Counted from the stretch's first letter, positions 51,647 to 61,477 are shown. The stretch is 64,000 bases of DNA from Blautia caecimuris (GCF_024622975.1 NZ_JANJZT010000014.1:33901-97900); one strand, 5' to 3'. Notes: generated from the letters alone by a model not told the origin. Made by a program: numbers and translations.

Positions 51647-51844
51647 ATGGGTTATATCTATGAGGTAGGAGATGTTGTGACACTGAAAAAAGGTCATCCC
51701 TGCGGAAGCAGAGACTGGGAGATCCTGCGTGTAGGTGCGGATTTCAGACTGAAGTGTATCGGCTGCGGACATCAGATCATGGTTCCCCGTAAAATGGTGG
51801 AAAAAAATACAAAAAATCTGAAAAAAGCAGAACCGGGCAGTTGA
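51647..51844 (+). CDS. DUF951 small zinc-binding-like protein
   Basis: A 65-residue basic protein of the DUF951 family. The signature is VGDVVTLKKGHPCGSRDWEI followed by RLKCIGCGHQIMVPR, with three cysteines that could bind a metal. Function unknown; members are widespread in Firmicutes, often near chromosome maintenance genes. Start follows aaaggaga, 3 bases after the sirtuin stop. Confidence 0.88.
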   Translation: MGYIYEVGDVVTLKKGHPCGSRDWEILRVGADFRLKCIGCGHQIMVPRKMVEKNTKNLKKAEPGS

Positions 51845-51878
51845 TAAGGAGCCATTGGATGAAAGGAGGCTGAATTTA

Positions 51879-52685
51879 ATGTGGAATAAAATTAACAGGA
51901 TCTTAAAAGGACAGCTTGTAACCTCACTTCTGTACACGCTCCTTGGTCTGTGCTTTGTGCTGATGCCTGTGGACGCGGTAAATGCAATCTGTAAATTTGT
52001 GTTTGGGATTCTTCTGATACTGGCAGGAATTTACCATATTCTGATCTATGTGCTGGAGAAAATGAACGCCACACTTCTGGATCTGCTTTCAGGGGGAATG
52101 CTTCTGGTGATCGGGATCTTTCTTTTTTACAATCCGCAGATCGTGATTAAGCTTCTTCCGGTTCTCCTTGGAACCTTTGTGCTTGTAGATTCCGTGTGGG
52201 TACTGAAAGGAAGCCTGCGCCTGAAAAAAGCAGGAAGAGGGGAATGGAAAATTCTTCTGATCGGAAGTCTTATTTTTATAGGATTTGGTATTGCCATGGT
52301 TATTAATCCCTTTACCATGATCAAATATACAGTGATTTTTGCTGGATGTGTAATGCTGGCAAACGGTGTGGTGGATTTTGTATTTCTTGTACTGATCCGC
52401 CGGGGAATGAAAAAGGCTGAAGAGGCTGTGGAAGAAGCTGTGGAGCAGATGAAGGAAGCTGAGATAAAAGCAGAAGAATCGGAAGCCGGCAGAGAGACAG
52501 AAATGGAACCGGAGTATACTGCATGGAGTGACCGAAGAACAGTTTTAGAACAGAAATCAGAAAAAAAGGATGAGCAGGAAGATCCGGAAACAGCAGGTTT
52601 CAGGCAGGAAGATCCAGAACCGGTTGTTTCAGATGCAGAAGAATATTACAGAAAACAGGCAGAAAAAGAATCAGAAGAGGAATGA
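51879..52685 (+). CDS. DUF308 (HdeD-like) membrane protein with charged tail
   Basis: A 268-residue protein. Residues 10-175 hold six short hydrophobic helices in three pairs, the DUF308/HdeD layout (LLYTLLGLCFVLMPVDA, GGMLLVIGIFLFY, IGSLIFIGFGIAMVINP). Residues 180-268 are a highly acidic, Glu-rich, probably disordered cytoplasmic tail with predicted coiled-coil segments. Function unknown. ATG 51879 follows aaaggagg. Confidence 0.75.
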   Translation: MWNKINRILKGQLVTSLLYTLLGLCFVLMPVDAVNAICKFVFGILLILAGIYHILIYVLEKMNATLLDLLSGGMLLVIGIFLFYNPQIVIKLLPVLLGTFVLVDSVWVLKGSLRLKKAGRGEWKILLIGSLIFIGFGIAMVINPFTMIKYTVIFAGCVMLANGVVDFVFLVLIRRGMKKAEEAVEEAVEQMKEAEIKAEESEAGRETEMEPEYTAWSDRRTVLEQKSEKKDEQEDPETAGFRQEDPEPVVSDAEEYYRKQAEKESEEE

Positions 52686-52752
52686 TCTGATACAGAAATA
52701 TTGATATTTTTAAATATCATGAAAAACAAACATATTTCTTGAATTTTTATCA

Positions 52753-52781
52753 TGGAAGAATTGTATTCTCAATTCTATAAT
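52753..52781 (+). promoter_or_regulatory. Promoter of the carbohydrate ABC importer
   Basis: TATAAT (52776-52781) with a weak -35 (TGGAAG, 52753-52758). Its spacer holds the inverted repeat GAATTG-tattct-CAATTC (52758-52775), a possible regulator site. Confidence 0.5.
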
Positions 52782-52847
52782 AAAAGCAGGTTAAATCAAA
52801 CGGGTAACATGTTTAGCTGTATTTTATAGAAAAGGAGAGGATATCAC

Positions 52848-54122
52848 ATGAAAATGAAAAAACTTACAGCAATGGGTATGGCTGCACTGATGGCAGCAAC
52901 AATGATTCCGGCAGTTCCTGTTATGGCAGAAGGCGAAGGAAAAGTATATTACCTGAACTTTAAACCAGAGGCTGATGAAGCATGGCAGAATCTGGCAAAA
53001 GCTTACACAGAAGAAACAGGAACAGAGGTAACAGTTGTTACAGCAGCATCCGGTCAGTACGAGACAACACTTCAGTCTGAAATGGCAAAAAGTGATGCTC
53101 CTACTCTTTTCCAGGTAAACGGTCCTGTTGGTCTTAAAAACTGGAAGGATTACTGCTATGATCTGAAGGATTCTGAAATTTATTCTCAGCTTACTTCTGA
53201 TGCCTATGCGCTGAAGGACGGAGAGAGCGTACCGGGAATCGCTTATGTAATTGAATCCTATGGCCTGATCGTAAACAAAACTCTTCTTGAAAAAGCAGGC
53301 TATACACTTGATGATATTAAGAGCTATGATCAGTTAAAGACGGTTGCAGATGATATCCAGAGTAAAAAAGATGAACTGGGAATTAAAGGCGCCTTTACTT
53401 CCGCAGGTATGGATGCTTCCTCTGACTGGAGATTTAAGACACATCTTGCAAACCTTCCGATTTATTATGAATATAAAGACGAGGGCGTGGATGACGCAGC
53501 TGAACTGAAAGGTACTTACCTTGAAAACTACAAGAATCTGTTTGATCTTTACATTACAGATTCCACCTGTGATCCTGCAGAGCTTTCCGCTAAAACAGCA
53601 GACGACTCCAGAAATGAGTTTGTAAACAGCGAAGCAGTATTTTATCAGAATGGCTCCTGGGAGTATGCAGAGCTTGCAAAAACCTTCAGCGATGAAGAGC
53701 TTGCAATGATTCCGATCTACTTTGGTGTGGATGATGAAAATCAGGGTCTTGCTACAGGTACAGAGAACTACTGGTGCGTAAATAAAAATGCTTCTGAAGA
53801 AGATATTCAGGCAACTCTTGATTTTATGAACTGGTGTGTAACTTCTGAGACAGGTACAAAATCCATGGCAGAAGATATGGGATTCACAATTCCTTTCAAA
53901 ACAGCAGTTGCTCCTACCAATGTATTTGTAAAACAGGATCTTGAAAATACAGAAGCAGGACTTACTCCTGTATCATGGAACTTTACAACCATGCCGTCTG
54001 AGGAATGGAAAAATGGTGTGGGAACCGCACTGACTGCTTATGCGGCAGAAACTGGCTCCTGGGACGATGTTGTAAGCGCATTTGTTGACAACTGGGCAAT
54101 GGAAAAAGCTCTGACCGAATAA
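52848..54122 (+). CDS. Carbohydrate ABC transporter binding protein (family 1)
   Basis: A 424-residue extracellular solute-binding protein of the maltose/oligosaccharide class. The signal peptide ends near PVMAEGEGK (about residue 27) and lacks a lipobox cysteine, as in the other binding protein of this window at 41213. The mature domain shows YLNFKPEADEAWQNLAKAY and VSWNFTTMPSEEWKNGV. Codon use is highly biased, suggesting high expression. Start follows aaaggagagg. A strong hairpin separates it from the permeases. Confidence 0.92.
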   Translation: MKMKKLTAMGMAALMAATMIPAVPVMAEGEGKVYYLNFKPEADEAWQNLAKAYTEETGTEVTVVTAASGQYETTLQSEMAKSDAPTLFQVNGPVGLKNWKDYCYDLKDSEIYSQLTSDAYALKDGESVPGIAYVIESYGLIVNKTLLEKAGYTLDDIKSYDQLKTVADDIQSKKDELGIKGAFTSAGMDASSDWRFKTHLANLPIYYEYKDEGVDDAAELKGTYLENYKNLFDLYITDSTCDPAELSAKTADDSRNEFVNSEAVFYQNGSWEYAELAKTFSDEELAMIPIYFGVDDENQGLATGTENYWCVNKNASEEDIQATLDFMNWCVTSETGTKSMAEDMGFTIPFKTAVAPTNVFVKQDLENTEAGLTPVSWNFTTMPSEEWKNGVGTALTAYAAETGSWDDVVSAFVDNWAMEKALTE

Positions 54123-54145
54123 TCGTATTGAACAAAATGTAACTG

Positions 54146-54217
54146 GAAAGGGGGCGCTGCAAACCCGCTCCTGGCGGAACCTCCACCGGGAACGAGAACA
54201 TGCGGCAGCCCCCTTTC
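54146..54217 (+). promoter_or_regulatory. GC-rich intercistronic hairpin
   Basis: GAAAGGGGGCGCTGC pairs with GCAGCCCCCTTTC around a 44-base inner region with its own small stem. No T-run follows. It probably stabilises the binding-protein mRNA or attenuates permease expression, giving excess binding protein. Confidence 0.7.
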
Positions 54218-54244
54218 TGCGTATAAGGGAAAGAGGAGAACAAG

Positions 54245-55099
54245 ATGGTAGGAAAAACAATCAAAAAATGGTGGCCGGTTTTTGTACTGCCTACACTGGC
54301 CGCTTTTATAATCGGATTTCTCTGGCCGTTTATATGGGGAATTTATCTTTCATTCTGCAAATTTACAACTGTACAGGACGTAACCTTTGTAGGACTTGCC
54401 AATTATTCCAAACTGCTTCTGGATAAAACCTTCAGCCATTCCTTCTGGCTGACTGTAATATTTGCTTTTGTTTCCAGTATTCTGATCAATGTGCTGGCAT
54501 TTTCTATTGCTCTGGCGCTGACAAAGGGATTCAGAGGAACCAATGTTTTCCGTACGGTATTTTTTATGCCAAACCTGATCGGCGGTATTGTACTTGGATA
54601 CATATGGCAGACACTTTTAAACGGACTTCTTTCTATGTGGGGACAGCCCCTGCTTGCACTTTCCGCCAAAAACGGGTTTATCGGAATGCTGCTCCTTCTG
54701 ATGTGGCAGCAGATCGGATATATGATGATCATTTATGTGGCAGGACTTAACAATGTATCGCCGGATCTTGTTGAAGCTGCTCAGATTGACGGAGCAACTT
54801 CCAGGCAGATTCTTTTTAAGATCAAAATACCTATGATCATGCCTTCTATAACAATCTGTACCTTCCTGACTCTGACAAACGGCTTTAAGATGTTTGACCA
54901 GAACCTGTCTCTGACAGGAGGCGCGCCGGGCAAGCAATCACAGCTTCTTGCATTGAATATCTACGATACCTTTTATGCCCGCAGCGGACCTATGTGGAAA
55001 GGAATCGGACAGGCAAAGGCAGTTGTATTTTTTATCCTTGTAGTAGCCATTGCACTGATCCAGCTTAAAGCAACATCATCCAAGGAGGTGCAGCAGTAA
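54245..55099 (+). CDS. Carbohydrate ABC transporter permease (MalF-like)
   Basis: A 284-residue permease with six helices. The cytoplasmic EAA loop is recognisable as VEAAQIDGATSRQILFKIKIP. It begins with KWWPVFVLPTLAAFIIGFLW. It forms the translocation pore with the MalG-like partner that overlaps it by one base. The ATPase is not in the window; many Firmicutes share one MsmX-type ATPase. Start follows aaagagga. Confidence 0.93.
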   Translation: MVGKTIKKWWPVFVLPTLAAFIIGFLWPFIWGIYLSFCKFTTVQDVTFVGLANYSKLLLDKTFSHSFWLTVIFAFVSSILINVLAFSIALALTKGFRGTNVFRTVFFMPNLIGGIVLGYIWQTLLNGLLSMWGQPLLALSAKNGFIGMLLLLMWQQIGYMMIIYVAGLNNVSPDLVEAAQIDGATSRQILFKIKIPMIMPSITICTFLTLTNGFKMFDQNLSLTGGAPGKQSQLLALNIYDTFYARSGPMWKGIGQAKAVVFFILVVAIALIQLKATSSKEVQQ

Positions 55100-55935
55100 T
55101 GGAAAATAAGAAAAAGAATCCTGTAGCTACCATTATCCTGGCAGTCATCTCTATTTTGTGGATGTATCCCATTGCTCTGATTCTTTTTAACTCATTAAAA
55201 AAGGAATCAGCAATTACCACATCTACGGTTTTCAGTATCCCAAACAAAGAAACCTGGAATGGTCTGTCAAACTTTGTTGCCAGCGTAACACAGATGGATT
55301 TCCTGAAATCTTTCTGGTACAGTCTTGTGATTTCAGTGATGTCAGTAGTTCTGATCCTCCTGTGCTGTTCTATGTGCGCATGGTATATTGTCCGTGTAAA
55401 CGGAAAGCTTTCCAAGCTGTTTTATTACCTGTGTGTGTTCAGTATGGTAGTTCCTTTCCAGATGGTAATGTTTACTCTGGCAAAGACAGCAGATACCCTG
55501 AAACTGAACAGTCCGTACAGCATCTGCATTATTTATCTGGGATTTGGAGCAGGGCTGGCTGTGTTTATGTTTACAGGTTTTGTAAAAGGAATTCCGCTGG
55601 AAATTGAGGAGGCGGCGCTTATTGACGGATGCAGTCCTCTGCAGGTATACTTCCAGATTCTGATACCAATTTTGAAACCAACCATTATTTCCACTGCAAT
55701 CCTTGAACTGATGTGGGTATGGAATGACTACCTTCTGCCTACGCTTGTTCTTGATATCAAGCAGTATCGTACCATTCCCATGGCAGTCCAGTATTTCAGA
55801 GGCAGCTTTGGACATGTACAGATGGGACCTATGATGGCAAGTATCATGATTGATATCATTCCGATCATTATTGTATATCTTGTATGCCAGAAATATATTA
55901 TCGAAGGCGTGGTAGCCGGAGCGGTAAAGGGCTGA
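55099..55935 (+). CDS. Carbohydrate ABC transporter permease (MalG-like)
   Basis: A 278-residue permease with six helices. The EAA loop is EIEEAALIDGCSPLQVYFQI. The N-terminus (ATIILAVISILWMYPIALIL) and the C-terminal YIIEGVVAGAVKG are typical of MalG-type subunits. It starts in a TAATG overlap with its partner, after aaggagg. Confidence 0.93.
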   Translation: MENKKKNPVATIILAVISILWMYPIALILFNSLKKESAITTSTVFSIPNKETWNGLSNFVASVTQMDFLKSFWYSLVISVMSVVLILLCCSMCAWYIVRVNGKLSKLFYYLCVFSMVVPFQMVMFTLAKTADTLKLNSPYSICIIYLGFGAGLAVFMFTGFVKGIPLEIEEAALIDGCSPLQVYFQILIPILKPTIISTAILELMWVWNDYLLPTLVLDIKQYRTIPMAVQYFRGSFGHVQMGPMMASIMIDIIPIIIVYLVCQKYIIEGVVAGAVKG

Positions 55936-55956
55936 TCACTTTTGAAAAGATTTTGT

Positions 55957-55998
55957 GGGGGTGCTGTAAGGAAACTTCAGCATCCCCTGTTATATTTT
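55957..55998 (+). terminator. Terminator after ABC importer
   Basis: ggggtgctg and cagcatcccc arms around a 11-base loop are followed by tgttatatttt. Confidence 0.75.
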
Positions 55999-56098
55999 AG
56001 GATATTTTATAACCGGTATCCTTGTAGGGGCTGTTTGAGAATGATACAATAAAGCGGATGTCAGATTTTTAATGGCTGAAAGGAAGGAATAATAAAAT

Positions 56099-57637
56099 AT
56101 GATACAAGTGCTGATCGTAGATGATGAAAAGTTGGAACGAGAGGGGATAAAATATCTTCTTGCCATGGAGGAGGGAGAGTGGAATATCAGAGAAGCTTCC
56201 AATGGAAGAGATGCACTGCAGATTCTGAAAAATGAGGAGACAGACCTGCTTCTTACGGATATTAAGATGCCGCATATGGACGGCCTGGAGCTTACTTCAA
56301 AGGCAAAAGAAATGAAACCGGGCCTTCAGGTTGTGATTTTCAGCGGATACAGTGATTTTACGTTTGCCCAGGAAGCGATCCGCTATGGGGTTACAGAGTA
56401 TATGCTGAAGCCGGTGGAGCCGGAAAGCTTTCATAAGATCATAAATACAATCAGAAAAAATATTCTGAAGAAAAAAGAAAAGGAAACCAGAGAGCAAAAG
56501 GAACAGGACTTCCTTCAGGAATATTTTCTGGAAAGCTATTTTTATACAGGAAAAAAGGACATTCTGGAAAGATCAGAAGGAATGATCGACCTGGAAAAGT
56601 GGAACTGCTGGCATTGTGCGATCCTGATCGAATCGGATATGTCATTTTTTGATACAGCTGAGGAAAATTTTTCCACGGAGCTCCAGAAGGAGCTGAGACG
56701 GGTGTTCTTTTATCTGAACCTGAACAACCGGCAGTCCCTGCTTCTGTTTCAGGATCATTACTGTGATTACAGCCTTGTGGCAAACCATATTTATACGTTT
56801 CTGAAAAGAACCTATAAAGAAAGCTTTTATCTGGCGGTCAGCAGAAAGTTTGACGGATATGAATGTCTGACGGAGATCATGAGTCAGCTGGAGCAGCAGA
56901 TGGAAGAAAAGTTTTATCATCCGGAAAAGCATATTTATTCCAATGATGAGGAGCATCTCAATATGGAAGTAAAGGAGGTGCAGGATTCCAGACTTTTGCA
57001 GCTGATCTCGGAAGACGTCAGCAGGAAAGATATCCAGCAGCTCAGAAAGCATTATCAGTGTCTGAAGGAAAAATACAGCGATAATACTCAATATTCTGCC
57101 ATGTATATCAAGTTTGTGTTTTCCAATGTGATACAGGAGCTTTTTCAGGAGGATCAGTTTTCGGGGGAACGGAGAATTGAACATGAAATTGACCGTTTAT
57201 ATAACTGCAGAAACATTATGGAGATTCTGGAGGTGACAGAAGAGAACATCCGCGAGTACGAAAGCTTTCTGGAAAGATCTATGAGTGAATCAAGGAATGA
57301 GGTGGCTGCAGTAAAAAATTATATCTATCAGCATTATGCGGAAGATCTCAGTCTGGAAATTCTTGCGGAAAAGGTATATCTTTCATCCGGGTATCTGAGC
57401 TTTATTTTTAAAAAGGAAACAGGTATGAATCTGAACCGGTATATCCGTGTTTTTCGTATGAAAAAAGCAAAAGAACTGCTGAAAAATACAAATATGAAGG
57501 TGGCGCAGGTCAGCGAAAATGTGGGATTTGCCAATGTGTCTTATTTTTGCCGGAGCTTCCGGGAATATTACGGATGCAGTCCGGAATCCTACAGGAAAGG
57601 AACAGGAGAGGATGAGGAAGCTTTATCAGATCATTAA
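56099..57637 (+). CDS. YesN-type response regulator, AraC output
   Basis: A 512-residue regulator. Residues 1-120 are a receiver domain (LIVDDEKLEREGI; phosphoacceptor Asp in DLLLTDIKMPHMDG; lysine in MLKPVEP). A middle linker of about 280 residues follows. Residues about 405-505 are an AraC DNA-binding domain with two helix-turn-helix units (LSLEILAEKVYLSSGYLSFI; VAQVSENVGFANVSYFCRSF). It is the partner of the YesM-type kinase overlapping its 3' end by 26 bases, and likely controls the upstream sugar importer. Confidence 0.93.
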   Translation: MIQVLIVDDEKLEREGIKYLLAMEEGEWNIREASNGRDALQILKNEETDLLLTDIKMPHMDGLELTSKAKEMKPGLQVVIFSGYSDFTFAQEAIRYGVTEYMLKPVEPESFHKIINTIRKNILKKKEKETREQKEQDFLQEYFLESYFYTGKKDILERSEGMIDLEKWNCWHCAILIESDMSFFDTAEENFSTELQKELRRVFFYLNLNNRQSLLLFQDHYCDYSLVANHIYTFLKRTYKESFYLAVSRKFDGYECLTEIMSQLEQQMEEKFYHPEKHIYSNDEEHLNMEVKEVQDSRLLQLISEDVSRKDIQQLRKHYQCLKEKYSDNTQYSAMYIKFVFSNVIQELFQEDQFSGERRIEHEIDRLYNCRNIMEILEVTEENIREYESFLERSMSESRNEVAAVKNYIYQHYAEDLSLEILAEKVYLSSGYLSFIFKKETGMNLNRYIRVFRMKKAKELLKNTNMKVAQVSENVGFANVSYFCRSFREYYGCSPESYRKGTGEDEEALSDH

Positions 57638-59312
57638 AAATATGAAGTACCGTCACAAACTGACACTTCTTCTGGTAGGAGCAAGTCTTGTTCCAATGAC
57701 AGTTCTTGCTCTGTACAGCCATATGCGTATGAGCTCCTTTGTCCGTCAGAGGGAAATGGAGGATATGGAATCCATTCTGGAACAGACAAGGGAAAACATT
57801 GACAGTCAGGTTGCTGTGTACACCAGTCTGATTAATTATCTTACATATTCTCCGGATATTGAGGAGATTATCAAAGAAAAGAACATGGATAATTATACGG
57901 CATATGAGCAGTATACAAAGGTGGCGGATCCCCTCCTTTCAGTGCCAAAATCCTATCATGAAGCCATTAAACAGATTCAGCTGTTTGCGGACAGCATCCG
58001 GGTTGAACATGAATATACTCTTGTTCCGCTTAAAAAAATCCAGGAAGAGTGGTGGAGCAAAAGTATTGAGGAGGATGTAAGAATCCAGTGGGTAGTGAAC
58101 GAAGAACGGAAAGAAGTTGCAGCAGTACGGAACATATATGACAGAAAGGAATTAGAGGCTGTACTGTGTATTACTCTGGATTATGATAAAATCTTTCAGG
58201 CCTTTGACAATATTACAGAGGATGAAACCGGCGGAATGATTGTGGATCCCAAAGGAAATATTCTGTATCAGGATGTAGCCCTGCCCGATATTCAGTCAGA
58301 AAGCGCACGTCCCGGGGAGGCGCTGGAAGCAGTGAAAAAAGAGTGCGCATGGACAGAAAGTGCCAGCAGGGAAAACAACTGGAAGTATTATCTTTTCCGG
58401 TCAAAGGCTTCTATTTCCGGGGCAGTGTCCAGACTTTTTCTGGAAGAAATTCCTCTGATCTGTATCTGTGGTGTGATTATTTTTGTGCTTGGAACATTTT
58501 TTTCCAGATTATTTACCAGAAAAATCGAAGAGCTGACTGCCAATATGGATCAGGTGAATCATGGCAGCCGGCAGGTTGTGGTATCCAGTGACAGTGAGGA
58601 CGAGGTGGGAATCCTGATCAGAAGCTTTCGGAGAATGATGGATGAGATCAATCGTCTTATTGATGAGGTTTATGTCAATAAGATCGCCCTGAAGGAATTT
58701 GAACTGAAAGCGCTTCAGGCTCAGATCAATCCACATTTCCTTTATAACACCCTGTCTGCCATTAACTGGATGGCGATCAGGAGCAATCAGAAGGAGATAA
58801 GTAAGGTAACGCTGGCTCTTTCTACGTTTTACAGAACAGCCCTCAGCCGCGGCGAGGATATGGTGACCATGGAAAGCTGTATCAAAAACACAGAAGCGTA
58901 TCTGGAAATCCAGCTTGTAATGCATAATCATGAATTTTTCGTACAGTGGGACACGGATTCTTCCATAAAAAACGAAAAGGTACCCAAGCTTCTGCTGCAG
59001 CCGGTGGTGGAAAATGCTCTGGAGCATGGACTGGACGAAAAAGAGGACGGAGAAAAAATCCTTTGTATTGCCTGTCTGGATAAAGGTAAGGAAATCCTTC
59101 TTTCAGTAACAGACAACGGACCGGGGATGGAGCCGGAAAAAGCAAAGACTCTGGTAACGTATCAGGCAAAAGGATATGGACTTAAAAATGTTCACGACAG
59201 ACTGAAGCTTTTATATGGAAAAAAATCTTCTATCGGTATTTTCAGTCAACCGGGAATGGGAACAACAGTAGAGATAAGAGTGCCAAAAGAGGAGTACAGA
59301 GATGAAAATTAA
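57612..59312 (+). CDS. YesM-type sensor histidine kinase
   Basis: A 566-residue membrane kinase. The first helix is at about 16-35, a large extracellular dCache-like sensor lies at about 40-275, and the second helix is at about 285-310. A HAMP region follows. The His_kinase motif has the phosphoacceptor in QINPHFLYNTLSAINW, and the ATPase domain shows VVENALEHGL and DNGPGM. ATG 57612 follows aggagagg and lies inside the yesN-like gene; the longer frame is not supported. It overlaps the lipoprotein gene by 11 bases. Confidence 0.92.
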   Translation: MRKLYQIIKNMKYRHKLTLLLVGASLVPMTVLALYSHMRMSSFVRQREMEDMESILEQTRENIDSQVAVYTSLINYLTYSPDIEEIIKEKNMDNYTAYEQYTKVADPLLSVPKSYHEAIKQIQLFADSIRVEHEYTLVPLKKIQEEWWSKSIEEDVRIQWVVNEERKEVAAVRNIYDRKELEAVLCITLDYDKIFQAFDNITEDETGGMIVDPKGNILYQDVALPDIQSESARPGEALEAVKKECAWTESASRENNWKYYLFRSKASISGAVSRLFLEEIPLICICGVIIFVLGTFFSRLFTRKIEELTANMDQVNHGSRQVVVSSDSEDEVGILIRSFRRMMDEINRLIDEVYVNKIALKEFELKALQAQINPHFLYNTLSAINWMAIRSNQKEISKVTLALSTFYRTALSRGEDMVTMESCIKNTEAYLEIQLVMHNHEFFVQWDTDSSIKNEKVPKLLLQPVVENALEHGLDEKEDGEKILCIACLDKGKEILLSVTDNGPGMEPEKAKTLVTYQAKGYGLKNVHDRLKLLYGKKSSIGIFSQPGMGTTVEIRVPKEEYRDEN

Positions 59313-60966
59313 AAGAATGGGAGCTGTGTTTTTCCTTGTGGTCTGTGTATTCTGCGGCTGCGGAAAACATGAAATATCTCACGAAAAAAACGGGCAGAAC
59401 GTATCAGAAGAATACAGAAGGGCAATGGAAAAGGCAGAAACAACACCCTACGGGGCGTATCCGGAGCTTGTAACCTATACTCTTGCCCAGATCAGCGGAG
59501 CCAATAATTCCAATCTTCCGGAAGGAGATACGTATGAGGATAATGCCTATACCAGATACCTTCGAAAAATGCTGAACATACAGAATGATACCGTATATAT
59601 GGATACAGAGGAGCGCTACAGTGAACTTGTAAATATTCTGGTAAAGGATCAGAATCTTCCGGATATAATGGTGGTTACAGACAGGGAGATCCTGAAGGAG
59701 CTGGTGGAAAATGATCTTGTGGAGGATCTTACAGAGGTATTTGAGAAATGTACGTCTTCAAGAATCAAAGAGATGTATGAAAGCTATGGAGATGCCCTTC
59801 TGAACTCCGGAAAATTCAACGGAAGGCTGATGGCTGTTCCGGAAACAGTGATCGACCACGGACCGAATCTTCTGTGGCTGAGAAAGGACTGGATGGAGGA
59901 GTTGGGGCTGGAGGAGCCGGAAACTCTTGAAGATGCTTTTGAGATCATAGATGCTTTTGTACAAAACAGAATGGGTACGGAAGATGGAGAAACTCCTGTG
60001 GGTCTGGCATGTGACACAAATCTTGTGGGTACCACAAGCTCCAGTTATTCGGTAGATCCTGTGTTTGACAGTTTTGGGGCAAATCCTCAGAGATGGATCA
60101 GTCAGGACGGAGAAATTGTTTACGGATCTCTGACAGAAGAAACAAAGGAAGCTCTTGATTATCTGCATAAGCTGTATGACAGAAGAATTCTGGATCGGAA
60201 CTTTGCCCTGCGCGCTCCTAATAATCTGAGAGATCTGGTCGTAAATGGAAAATGCGGAGCTTTTTTCGGACTGTGGTGGACTCCTAATAATCCGCTGATG
60301 GAAAGCTATGAGAAAAACAGCGAAGCAGACTGGGAACCTTATTATCTCCAGGAACTGGCAGATAAAAATGTTTATGAATCCTTCAGGGATAATAAATATG
60401 TGGTAGTCCGCAAGGGCTATGAGCATCCGGAAATCGTGATGAAGATCATCAGCGTTCTTTTTGATTATACCAGGTATGAGGCAGAAGATGCCCGGGAGGT
60501 AAACGAATATTTTGCTTTGAATGTGGACCCTACTGCAAGACCGCTTGTGATCAATGTGGATTATAACGAAGCAACCTATCAGGTGACAGAAAATATTGAG
60601 GCAGCTTTGAATGGAAACTATCCGGAGGGAAATCTTACTGCCATTGAGCAGTCCTACTATCAGGCCTGCAGTTCCTATCTCAGCGGAAATGATTACACTG
60701 CGGAAGACTGGGCTGCATACAAATCAAGAATTTCAGCAGTAGGGCTTCTTGTAGATAAGCATTATACACCGGCTGTCAGAAGCTATCTGGATGATGCAGG
60801 CGGAGAAATCCCTCAATCCCTGCGCCAGTTTGAAACAAGTACGTTTATTCAGATTATTATGGGAGAAAAGCCTGTCAGCTATTTTGAAACCTTTGTAGAG
60901 CAGTGGTATCAGCAGGGAGGTCATGAGCTGACACAGCAGATACGGCTGTCAAATCCTTCTACGTGA
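59302..60966 (+). CDS. Lipoprotein solute-binding protein with YesMN
   Basis: A 554-residue binding protein of the family 1 type. It has a signal peptide with a lipobox ending in FCGC (cysteine about 24), so it is lipid-anchored, unlike the binding protein at 52848. The mature part is large (AQISGANNSNLPEGDTYED; FFGLWWTPNNPL). Its gene overlaps the sensor kinase gene rather than a permease, suggesting it presents ligand to the kinase or feeds the same importer. Start follows gaggag. Confidence 0.88.
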   Translation: MKIKRMGAVFFLVVCVFCGCGKHEISHEKNGQNVSEEYRRAMEKAETTPYGAYPELVTYTLAQISGANNSNLPEGDTYEDNAYTRYLRKMLNIQNDTVYMDTEERYSELVNILVKDQNLPDIMVVTDREILKELVENDLVEDLTEVFEKCTSSRIKEMYESYGDALLNSGKFNGRLMAVPETVIDHGPNLLWLRKDWMEELGLEEPETLEDAFEIIDAFVQNRMGTEDGETPVGLACDTNLVGTTSSSYSVDPVFDSFGANPQRWISQDGEIVYGSLTEETKEALDYLHKLYDRRILDRNFALRAPNNLRDLVVNGKCGAFFGLWWTPNNPLMESYEKNSEADWEPYYLQELADKNVYESFRDNKYVVVRKGYEHPEIVMKIISVLFDYTRYEAEDAREVNEYFALNVDPTARPLVINVDYNEATYQVTENIEAALNGNYPEGNLTAIEQSYYQACSSYLSGNDYTAEDWAAYKSRISAVGLLVDKHYTPAVRSYLDDAGGEIPQSLRQFETSTFIQIIMGEKPVSYFETFVEQWYQQGGHELTQQIRLSNPST

Positions 60967-61022
60967 TTGAGGCTTGTGGGCTTTATTTATATGGATTCAG
61001 AAGCGAACATAAAAGTCAACAG

Positions 61023-61102
61023 CTATTTAGAAAAAAATCTAAATAGGTGTTGACTTTTTGTATATAGAGAGGTATATTCTATTTAGAAATATTTCTAAAT
61101 AG
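61023..61102 (+). promoter_or_regulatory. SdpR promoter flanked by two operators
   Basis: TTGACT (61050-61055), 17 bases, and TATATT (61073-61078) form the promoter. On each side lies a 24-base palindrome with the arm CTATTTAGA: 61023-61046 (9-base arms) and 61079-61102 (perfect 12-base arms). Two matching sites framing the promoter are a classic autorepression layout for an ArsR-type regulator. Confidence 0.9.
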
Positions 61103-61124
61103 TTTCATGAAAAGGAGGGATCAA

Positions 61125-61415
61125 ATGTCTTTTGCAGCTACATTTAAGGCGCTGTCAGATCCTGTAAGGAGAGAAATTCTGCAGCTTCTGAAAAACGGAA
61201 AAATGTCTGCAGGAGAAATCGGCAGCCATTTTGATATGACCGGAGCTACCATATCGTATCATTTAAGTGTATTAAAAAAGGCAGATCTGGTATGGGAAAC
61301 AAAAGTAAAAAATTATGTGTATTATGAGCTGAACACCTCAGTGGTGGAAGAAATCCTGCTGTGGCTGTCAGAGCTCACCGGTGAAAAAGATGAAGAAAAG
61401 GAGAGTAAGAAGTAA
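61125..61415 (+). CDS. sdpR: ArsR-family repressor (SdpR-like)
   Basis: A 96-residue winged-helix repressor. The ArsR signature is FKALSDPVRREILQLLKNG, then the recognition helix region GATISYHLSVLKKADLV. There are no metal-binding cysteines, consistent with the SdpR subgroup, which responds to toxin capture by the membrane protein SdpI. ATG 61125 follows aaggaggga. It precedes the sdpI gene, with its own twin operators upstream. Confidence 0.9.
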   Translation: MSFAATFKALSDPVRREILQLLKNGKMSAGEIGSHFDMTGATISYHLSVLKKADLVWETKVKNYVYYELNTSVVEEILLWLSELTGEKDEEKESKK

Positions 61416-61477
61416 TGCTGCTTTTGCAGCAGAGAATTTTCGACCGGAAAGATTATGAAACTGGAGGGATGATTATT

